Positions 1 to 4,452 of a DNA stretch of 7,094 nt are shown here, in pieces (positions within the stretch are counted from its first letter, which is position 1; the number at the start of each line of letters is the position of its first letter). The DNA is from CAIKZY01 sp044345075. Lineage in GTDB: Bacteria > Actinomycetota > Actinomycetes > S36-B12. The stretch lies in contig JBIJBU010000101.1 of assembly GCA_044345075.1 (NCBI GenBank), forward strand, positions 1 through 7,094, written 5' to 3'. The notes under the pieces were generated by a model. It was not told the DNA's origin, did no database searches, and worked only from the letters and a program-made list of their open reading frames with translations. The position numbers and the translations under genes are program-made.

Positions 1-235
1 CGCGAACGAGACCGACTTCGGTCTCCAGGCAGCGGTCTTCACCGCTGACATCACCAAGGGTCTTAAGGCTGCTCGCACCCTCGACTTCGGCGGCGTGCTC
101 ATCAACGAGGTGCCTACCTGGCGTACGGATCAGATGCCGTATGGCGGCCTGCGCGACTCGGGCAACACCAAGGAAGGCCCGGCGTGGTCAGTGCGCGAAA
201 TGACCGAAGAGAGACTGGTCATACTTCACGGCTAG
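1..235 (+). CDS. NAD(P)-dependent aldehyde dehydrogenase, C-terminal fragment
   Basis: Only the last 77 codons are present. The frame runs from base 2 to a TAG at 233-235, and the gene begins left of the window. Visible landmarks are FGLQAAVFT near residue 6 of the fragment, the segment GGVLINEVPT, and the C-terminal block DQMPYGGLRDSG followed by REMTEERLVIL. This is the ending typical of aldehyde dehydrogenase superfamily enzymes, which oxidise aldehydes to carboxylates with NAD(P)+ in the cytoplasm. The DQMPYGG..DSGN ending resembles subgroups acting on small polar aldehydes, such as glyceraldehyde-3-phosphate or phosphonoacetaldehyde dehydrogenases. The catalytic Cys and Glu lie outside the window, so the substrate cannot be assigned. 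It converges on the TetR-type gene with 7 bases between the stop codons and no clear terminator there. Confidence 0.9.
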   Translation, partial: ANETDFGLQAAVFTADITKGLKAARTLDFGGVLINEVPTWRTDQMPYGGLRDSGNTKEGPAWSVREMTEERLVILHG

Positions 236-242
236 TGGGGCC

Positions 243-863
243 TTAGAGATCGTCGGCGCCGATCAGCTGCTCGATCTTGGTCAAAAGCTGTGGCACGCGG
301 TCGGCGGGGATCATGCCCTGAAGCGCCAAAGTGGCCAGGCCGTGCAAGGTGGCGACGAAGACATCCTCCGAGTCGTCGCGCACGGCAGCGTTCATGCCGC
401 CCGTGCTGACGAGGTCATTGAGAAGCTCGGTGAGGACAGGAACCGAACCATCGTCGGTCGTGGGCACGCCGGGCTGATCAAGGCAATACGGACTGAACGC
501 GACGCGGAAGAGCTGCGGGTGCGAGAGCGCGAACGACACATATGCCTGACCCGCGGCGCGAAAACGCAGTCGTGCTGCCTCGCGGGAATCACCGGGAATC
601 GCGGCAACGTCGGTACTCACAGATACGACAAGCATCTGCAGTCCGGTAGCCGCGACCTCACCTAGCAGGGCGTCCTTGTCGGCAAAGTGGTGATACGCCG
701 CGCTCGGGCTCACGCCTACCTCGGCGGCGACCGCCCGAAGTGACAGGTGCTCGGCACCAACTTCTTCGACCCGTGCCACGGCAGCAGCGACCAGGGCCGA
801 CCTGAGGTCACCGTGGTGGTAACTGCGCCCGACCTGCTCGGGGGCCACTGCTTCTGCGCTCAC
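243..863 (-). CDS. TetR/AcrR family transcriptional regulator with WHG-type C-terminal domain
   Basis: A 206-residue protein, normal length for TetR repressors. The N-terminal DNA-binding domain covers about residues 14-64. It opens with the YHHGDLR signature seen in WHG-domain TetR proteins, and its helix-turn-helix is at about 40-64 (LSLRAVAAEVGVSPSAAYHH). The C-terminal part (about 95-190) is helical, with an HPQLFRVAF motif typical of the TetR WHG ligand-binding domain. The ligand is unknown. The start is uncertain: the GTG at 861-863 has a GGGGAG abutting it with no spacing, while a second in-frame GTG at 846-848 (codon 6) sits 12-13 bases after GGAGGTG, giving a 201-residue protein. The gene is divergent from the decarboxylase/membrane protein pair, so it most likely regulates itself and that pair. 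This is an inference from layout only. Confidence 0.9.
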   Translation of the reverse strand: MSAEAVAPEQVGRSYHHGDLRSALVAAAVARVEEVGAEHLSLRAVAAEVGVSPSAAYHHFADKDALLGEVAATGLQMLVVSVSTDVAAIPGDSREAARLRFRAAGQAYVSFALSHPQLFRVAFSPYCLDQPGVPTTDDGSVPVLTELLNDLVSTGGMNAAVRDDSEDVFVATLHGLATLALQGMIPADRVPQLLTKIEQLIGADDL

Positions 864-931
864 CTCCCCAGTGTGCCACGAAACTTGATGATGTTCAGAT
901 TGACGGCATTCTGGCTAGACTTCAGGTAGTG

Positions 932-943
932 CCTGCTGGCAGG
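932..943. repeat. Short inverted repeat CCTGC-TG-GCAGG, possible operator
   Basis: A perfect 5-bp inverted repeat with a 2-base centre lies in the gap between the TetR-type gene and the decarboxylase, upstream of the decarboxylase start preferred here. A second inverted repeat with the same CCTGC half follows about 20 bases later. Location and symmetry fit a repressor operator, but in GC-rich DNA short repeats like this also arise by chance. Confidence 0.3.
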
Positions 944-962
944 AAGACTGACGGCGCACGAT

Positions 963-982
963 CCTGCGTGAGGCTCCGCAGG
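963..982. repeat. Inverted repeat CCTGCG-N8-CGCAGG, possible operator or leader hairpin
   Basis: Perfect 6-bp arms (963-968 and 977-982) flank an 8-base loop, ending 18 bases before the preferred decarboxylase ATG at 1001. It shares the CCTGC/GCAGG half-sites of the inverted repeat at 932-943. It could be a second binding site for the divergent TetR-type regulator or a hairpin in the mRNA leader. If translation really began at the GTG at 929, both repeats would be coding. Confidence 0.3.
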
Positions 983-987
983 CTCAT

Positions 988-993
988 GGAAGG
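988..993 (+). promoter_or_regulatory. Ribosome binding site deciding the decarboxylase start
   Basis: GGAAGG lies 7 bases before the ATG at 1001-1003. The upstream in-frame candidates, GTG at 929 and ATG at 986, have poorer sites, so this sequence favours 1001. Confidence 0.6.
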
Positions 994-1000
994 CCCGCGG

Positions 1001-2368
1001 ATGACCGCCGATGCAGGACGCATGCACCAGTTCAACCCTGAGATGACCGATCTCATCCTGGAATTCGTGCGAGATCGACTTTCGCTCGAAGAAACCCCTG
1101 TCGACGGCCTCGGAGTCCGCTCCGAGCTGCACGAGGCCCTCGACGGGTTGATGACCGATGCCGGCCGGCCCGCCGCTGAGGTACTCGGCCTGTATGTCGA
1201 CCACATCGCCGACACGATCTTGTCTGCAGACAGTCCGCGCTTTTGGGCGTTCATCCCAGCGGCGCCGACTAAAGCTGCGCTCCTGTTCGACATGGTTGTC
1301 TCGGCAGCGTCGCTGCAGGGCTGCTCCTGGCTGGAGGCGGCAGGGGCTGTCGCTGCCGAGAACCAGGCACTGCGCGTGATGATGGATGCCGCCGGCCTAC
1401 CGCAGAGCGCGGGCGGCGTCTTCGTCTCCGGTGGCTCCGCCGGCAATCTGTCGGCCCTGGTCGTCGCACGCGACACCGCGCGACGCGCACGCCAGGCTGC
1501 CGGGCTACCTGACGGTCGTCTTCGCGTGCTCGTCAGCGATCAGGCTCACTCGTCGATCAAGAACGCGCTCAATATCGTCGCGATGGACCCGCTCGTGATC
1601 TCGACGGTGAGCGGTCGACTGGACGCTGCGGCCCTTGCCTCGGTAACCGATGAGCAGCTCGAAGATGTCGTGGCGATCGTCGCCACTGCCGGAACTACGA
1701 ATGCGGGCATCGTCGACGATCTTGAGGCTGTTTCTGCCTTCGCGCGCAATCGTGGCATCTGGATGCACGTTGATGCTGCATATGGCGGAGCCGGGTTGCT
1801 GGCATCGAGCGTGCGACATCTCTATGCCGGTATCGAGAATGCTGACTCGATCGTGATGGATCCGCATAAGTGGTGGTTCGCACCCTTCGACTGTGCAGCG
1901 CTCATGTATCGCGAGCCCAGGCTCGCTCGTGCAGTGCACACTCAGGACGCGTCCTACCTTGATGTGATCCACGCCAGCGAGGATGACTTCAACCCGAGTG
2001 ATCTGGCGTATCACCTCACCCGCCGTGCACGCGGACTTGCACTCTGGTTCTCGCTAGCCGTCAACGGGCTAGATGCCTACCGCGAGGCTGTCGAGCACTC
2101 GATCTCCATGGCCGCCTTTGCGGCGCAGGTGATCTCTGAGAGTGACCACCTCGAGTTGGTGCGCGAGCCCGGCCTCTCGATCGTGCTGTTCCGTCGCCCG
2201 GGCTGGGGGGTCGCTGAGTACAACGCCTGGGCCCAGCACCTGCTGAGCGAGCAAATTGCCTTCGTGGCCCACAGCTCGTGGCGCGGTGAACCCGTGGGGC
2301 GCCTGGTCTTCTTGCACCCGAATACCACCGAGCAGATGGTCCGCGAGGTTCTTGAGACCCTCCGCTAG
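1001..2368 (+). CDS. PLP-dependent group II amino acid decarboxylase family protein
   Basis: From the ATG at 1001 this is a 455-residue cytoplasmic enzyme, the usual length for the pyridoxal-dependent decarboxylase family (aromatic-amino-acid/glutamate/diaminobutyrate type, fold type I). Seen in order: FVSGGSAGN at about 141-149 (phosphate-binding loop), His183 in QAHSS (stacks on the cofactor ring), TAGTTNAG at 229-236, Asp258 in HVDAAYGGAG (contacts the PLP nitrogen), and Lys290 in DPHKWW (Schiff-base lysine). These show an intact PLP enzyme. The family mostly converts an L-amino acid to an amine plus CO2; the substrate here is not readable. The segment after Lys290, where animal homologues carry the catalytic loop Tyr, looks shorter and no Tyr falls at the same spacing. 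A GAP/Sap-type membrane protein follows 9 bases downstream, and a TetR-type gene is divergent upstream. An in-frame GTG at 929 would add 24 basic, unconserved-looking residues and is less likely. Confidence 0.88.
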   Translation: MTADAGRMHQFNPEMTDLILEFVRDRLSLEETPVDGLGVRSELHEALDGLMTDAGRPAAEVLGLYVDHIADTILSADSPRFWAFIPAAPTKAALLFDMVVSAASLQGCSWLEAAGAVAAENQALRVMMDAAGLPQSAGGVFVSGGSAGNLSALVVARDTARRARQAAGLPDGRLRVLVSDQAHSSIKNALNIVAMDPLVISTVSGRLDAAALASVTDEQLEDVVAIVATAGTTNAGIVDDLEAVSAFARNRGIWMHVDAAYGGAGLLASSVRHLYAGIENADSIVMDPHKWWFAPFDCAALMYREPRLARAVHTQDASYLDVIHASEDDFNPSDLAYHLTRRARGLALWFSLAVNGLDAYREAVEHSISMAAFAAQVISESDHLELVREPGLSIVLFRRPGWGVAEYNAWAQHLLSEQIAFVAHSSWRGEPVGRLVFLHPNTTEQMVREVLETLR

Positions 2369-2377
2369 GTTCGCCGC

Positions 2378-3031
2378 ATGCTTGATGTCATCCCGCTCGG
2401 AATCGCCGCGGCGATCACGCCCGGGCTGATTGCGCTTCAGATCATCGTGGTCTCCGGGCCCAAATGGAGAGAGCGCGCTCTCGCAGTGTTCTTCGCGAAT
2501 GCACTGGCCTTCTCGATCGTCGGGGGGCTGCTCCTCTTCGGCCTGGCCCAACTACCGGATGCCGGCACCGGCAACCACGATCACTCGTATCCGGTGATTC
2601 GCATCATCGCTGCGGTCATCTTGTTCCTCACGGCAATCTTCTTCTTGATTCCCCACCCACAATTGCTGGCGAAGTCGCAGTCGGCGTTGAAAGGAGTGGA
2701 AGGCAGGGCGAAGCCCTGGGAGTTCGCGGCATTGGCTTTCTACTTCAGCATCACCGATCTCTCGAGCTTTGCCGTAATGGCACCGGCTCTCCACGACATC
2801 ACTGTCTCCTCGGCCGACCTGATCATCCAGGCGATCTTCGTGCTGATCTTCTTTGTGCTCGCATTGATGGCCACATGGACTCCGCCCGCAATCCGAATAC
2901 TTCTCGGATCACGGGCGGAGGGAGTTCTTTCGCCGATCTATTCGTGTGTGATGAACCGGCAGTTCCAGATCCTGGCCGCGATGTGCGTGGTGTTCGGGAT
3001 CTATCTGCTGGTCACCGGGCTTACCGCCTAG
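2378..3031 (+). CDS. GAP/Sap family (LysE-superfamily-like) membrane protein
   Basis: A 217-residue, very hydrophobic protein with about six predicted membrane helices, near residues 4-26, 34-58, 69-92, 113-135, 145-170 and 194-215. Length, helix layout, the early ITPGLIALQIIVVSG segment and the TWTPPAIRILL loop fit the actinobacterial GAP family (Sap/SfLAP), distantly related to LysE-type exporters. Mycobacterial members take part in moving glycopeptidolipids or sulfolipids to the surface; most others are uncharacterised. The ATG at 2378 is 9 bases after the decarboxylase stop. Its only Shine-Dalgarno-like bases (AGG) overlap that stop, which suggests translational coupling in one transcript. 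A short His-containing loop (GNHDHS, about 66-71) lies between helices 2 and 3. Export of the decarboxylase product is a reasonable guess from context but is not shown by the sequence. Confidence 0.8.
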   Translation: MLDVIPLGIAAAITPGLIALQIIVVSGPKWRERALAVFFANALAFSIVGGLLLFGLAQLPDAGTGNHDHSYPVIRIIAAVILFLTAIFFLIPHPQLLAKSQSALKGVEGRAKPWEFAALAFYFSITDLSSFAVMAPALHDITVSSADLIIQAIFVLIFFVLALMATWTPPAIRILLGSRAEGVLSPIYSCVMNRQFQILAAMCVVFGIYLLVTGLTA

Positions 3032-3042
3032 CGGCTGGTAAG
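3020..3042. terminator. Hairpin spanning the GAP-family stop codon; likely bidirectional terminator
   Basis: CTTACC-GCC (3020-3028) pairs with GGC-T-GGTAAG (3033-3042), giving nine base pairs with one bulged T and a four-base loop TAGC that contains the stop codon TAG (3029-3031). It sits between convergent genes whose stop codons are 21 bases apart. There is no T-run, as is common for actinobacterial terminators, so the role is inferred from position and stem strength. Confidence 0.55.
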
Positions 3043-3052
3043 TGAGCTGCCT

Positions 3053-3649
3053 TTAGTCGGTGAGCTTTGCCTTCTTCAACGCCTGCCAGGTCAGGGGCAG
3101 AAGGCCTGCAGCAGCGAGCAGCTTGACAATGTCGCCGGGAATGAAGTCCTTCACGCCGTATGCCCATGCCGAGTCAGCGCCGAACCACGGAACATTCAGG
3201 TTGTACTTGAGCCAGGTGAAGCCAATGGCGTAAATGACAACGCTACCGACGAGCATCAGTCCGACAGCCTTGAAGAAGTTCCGAGTCGCGCCATGCTCGG
3301 CCAGCTTGCCTACGATGAAAGCGGCGACGATGAATCCGATGATGTAGCCGAAGGCCGCGCCTCCGAAGCCTGAACTCTGACCGGCGAACCAGGGCAGGCC
3401 GATACCCCCGAGGAGGGCGTAGAGAGCCATGGCTGCTGCTCCGCGCATGGATCCCAGGGCGCCGCCAACTAGCAGGACCGCGAAGGTCTGCAAGGTGACC
3501 GGAACGGCCGGGTTCCAGGGAAGATAGAAGGCAATCTGAGCTGCGAGACCGACGAGGGCGGCCCCGCCGCTGACCAAGATGGCCTGGCGAACCCAGGTAT
3601 GCGGGACGACGTCAGCCAGGACGCGCGGCTGGGGGGATGCCAGTGCCAT
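3053..3649 (-). CDS. bioY: Biotin transporter BioY (ECF transporter S component)
   Basis: A 198-residue integral membrane protein, normal BioY length, with about six hydrophobic segments. BioY hallmarks visible are PAVPVTLQTFAVLLVGGALG at about residues 47-66, GLPWFAG at 84-90, the glycine-rich stretch into FGYIIGF at about 94-106, and VKDFIPGDIVKLLAAAGLLP at 166-185. BioY binds biotin in the cytoplasmic membrane and either works with the EcfA/EcfT energising module or, in some bacteria, alone. No bioM or bioN gene is seen here. The ATG at 3647-3649 was chosen because GGAGGT (3655-3660 on the other strand) lies 5 bases before it; an in-frame ATG 87 bases further upstream would add a non-hydrophobic extension that BioY proteins lack. 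Biotin is the cofactor of the acyl-CoA carboxylase whose beta subunit is encoded nearby. Confidence 0.92.
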   Translation of the reverse strand: MALASPQPRVLADVVPHTWVRQAILVSGGAALVGLAAQIAFYLPWNPAVPVTLQTFAVLLVGGALGSMRGAAAMALYALLGGIGLPWFAGQSSGFGGAAFGYIIGFIVAAFIVGKLAEHGATRNFFKAVGLMLVGSVVIYAIGFTWLKYNLNVPWFGADSAWAYGVKDFIPGDIVKLLAAAGLLPLTWQALKKAKLTD

Positions 3650-3654
3650 GTGAA

Positions 3655-3660
3655 ACCTCC
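3655..3660 (-). promoter_or_regulatory. Ribosome binding site of bioY
   Basis: Reads GGAGGT on the minus strand, 5 bases before the ATG at 3649. It is a near-perfect anti-16S match and fixes the start well inside the longer reading frame. Confidence 0.7.
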
Positions 3661-3722
3661 GATGTATGTCCGCGTGGATCGCGTAGGGCGACCATACCCA
3701 ACTCCTCCTCAGATCGGTGCGA

Positions 3723-3737
3723 AATGGGTCACCCATT
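3723..3737. promoter_or_regulatory. Perfect 15-bp palindrome AATGGGT-C-ACCCATT, candidate operator
   Basis: Seven-base arms are perfectly complementary around a single central C. It lies in the 168-base gap between the divergent bioY and DUF3145 genes and its right end overlaps the possible -35 element at 3736. Position, symmetry and AT-ended arms fit a dimeric repressor site that could control both genes. It does not match the BirA (GTAAAC...GTTTAC) or BioQ (GAAC-N3-GTT) biotin operators as I remember them. Confidence 0.5.
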
Positions 3738-3765
3738 GGTGTGACTTAGGTTGCAGGGGTATCGT
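3736..3765 (+). promoter_or_regulatory. Possible sigma-70-type promoter for the DUF3145 gene
   Basis: TTGGTG (3736-3741) and TATCGT (3760-3765) are separated by 18 bases. They lie about 50 bases upstream of the DUF3145 start, which would put transcription start near 3772. Both hexamers are partial matches, so this is a tentative call. No equally good promoter was found for bioY on the other strand; the best -10-like element there, TATGGT (3691-3696), lacks a partner. Confidence 0.35.
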
Positions 3766-3779
3766 GGGGGCGAGGTCTG

Positions 3780-3807
3780 TTCGAGCGCTGGGGAAGGCGA
3801 ACTCGAA
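3780..3807 (+). other. Leader hairpin just upstream of the DUF3145 ribosome binding site
   Basis: TTCGAGCGC (3780-3788) pairs with GCG-AA-CTCGAA (3797-3807), nine base pairs with a two-base bulge and an eight-base G-rich loop. The 3' arm ends right before the purine-rich AAGGGGG (3807-3813) that serves as ribosome binding site for the ATG at 3818. It could tune translation or simply keep the site open. Confidence 0.4.
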
Positions 3808-3817
3808 AGGGGGCCTC

Positions 3818-4363
3818 ATGACGGTCTACGTGACCGCGAAGGACGGCACGGGCGCTGCTTCGGAGCAGATGACCGCACGTGGCGTTGTCTTCCTACATTC
3901 GTGCCCCCGGGCGCTGAGCCCTCATCTCGAATGGGCACTTGCTGCCGTCTTTGGTGTCGAGGTTCATATCGACTGGGCCCAGCAGCCCATCTCGCCTGGC
4001 TGCGTGCGAGCGGAGATCATCTGGACAGGAGCTCAGGGCACCGGCGCTAGGTTGGCGAGCGCCCTGCTTGCTTTCAGCCAGGTGCACTACGAGGTCACCG
4101 AAGATGGCATTCCGGGCCGAGAGGGCGAGCGGTTTGCAGCCACGCCCAGGCTTGGTCTTTTTCGAGCTAACATCGGACCTTTCGGCGACATCATGGTGCA
4201 CGAGGAGCGGCTACGCACGGCACTCGCACGCAGCCGCGCCACGGGTGAATCGATCATCGAGGAGATCTCACGACTCATCGGGTCACCCTGGGATGACGAA
4301 CTGGAGCCCTTCCGGTCTGTGCACGAGGGCTCAACCGTTCGCTTGATGCACCAGGTGGTCTAG
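3818..4363 (+). CDS. DUF3145 family protein of unknown function
   Basis: A 181-residue soluble protein with no signal peptide or membrane segment. I recognise it as DUF3145, an actinobacterial family of roughly 160-180 residues, from ARGVVFLHSCPRALSPHLEW (about 19-38), the W..QP..PG..RAEI.W segment (about 53-69), YEVTEDG.PG.EGER (about 90-104) and GLFRA..GPFGDIMV.E.RLR (about 112-132). The fold and activity are not known to me. Members often lie beside fabF in actinobacteria, as this one does beside fabF-accD, which hints at a link to fatty acid synthesis. The ATG at 3818 follows an AAAGGGGG sequence at 4 bases; a second in-frame ATG at 3869 (residue 18) has GGAG 3 bases before it and would start right at the conserved domain, so it is a real alternative. 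Upstream in-frame codons to 3599 run antisense to bioY and are not coding. Confidence 0.82.
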   Translation: MTVYVTAKDGTGAASEQMTARGVVFLHSCPRALSPHLEWALAAVFGVEVHIDWAQQPISPGCVRAEIIWTGAQGTGARLASALLAFSQVHYEVTEDGIPGREGERFAATPRLGLFRANIGPFGDIMVHEERLRTALARSRATGESIIEEISRLIGSPWDDELEPFRSVHEGSTVRLMHQVV

Positions 4364-4395
4364 GGCTTCAAGGGGAATGTTGCCCGCTTCTGAAC

Positions 4396-4416
4396 ACATT
4401 CCCTAGAGGGGAATGT
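4396..4416. terminator. Hairpin 1 of the tandem repeat, likely bidirectional terminator
   Basis: ACATTCCC (4396-4403) pairs perfectly with GGGAATGT (4409-4416) around the 5-base loop TAGAG. It lies wholly between the convergent DUF3145 and accD genes. No T-run follows on either strand, so terminator activity is inferred from location and symmetry. Confidence 0.5.
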
Positions 4417-4431
4417 TGCCCGCTTCTGAAC

Positions 4432-4452
4432 ACATTCCCTAGAGGGGAATGT
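4432..4452. terminator. Hairpin 2, formed across the accD stop codon
   Basis: This is an identical copy of the hairpin 36 bases to the left: eight perfect pairs and a 5-base loop. On the accD strand one arm is made of the codons for N-I-P, the stop TAG (4441-4439) falls at the loop/stem border, and the other arm is downstream DNA. It is probably the ancestral terminator of accD, of which hairpin 1 is a duplicate. Confidence 0.5.

Noticed and set aside
220..250. Terminator between the aldehyde dehydrogenase and TetR-type genes
   Set aside because: Only short 3-bp pairings (GGC/GCC) are present, too weak to call.
900..930. TTGACG at 900-905 as a -35 element for the decarboxylase
   Set aside because: No acceptable -10 hexamer occurs at 16-19 bases; the best are CAGGTA and GGTAGT.
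929..1000. Longer N-terminus of the decarboxylase from the GTG at 929
   Set aside because: It adds 24 Arg-rich residues unlike the family start and has no good ribosome binding site, whereas the ATG at 1001 has GGAAGG at 7 bases.
3650..3736. Longer BioY start at 3736
   Set aside because: The extension is non-hydrophobic, overlaps the palindrome and promoter region, and the ATG at 3649 has a strong GGAGGT site.
3650..3817. BirA- or BioQ-type biotin operator upstream of bioY
   Set aside because: Neither the GTAAAC-type nor the GAAC-N3-GTT-type motif was found on either strand of the gap.
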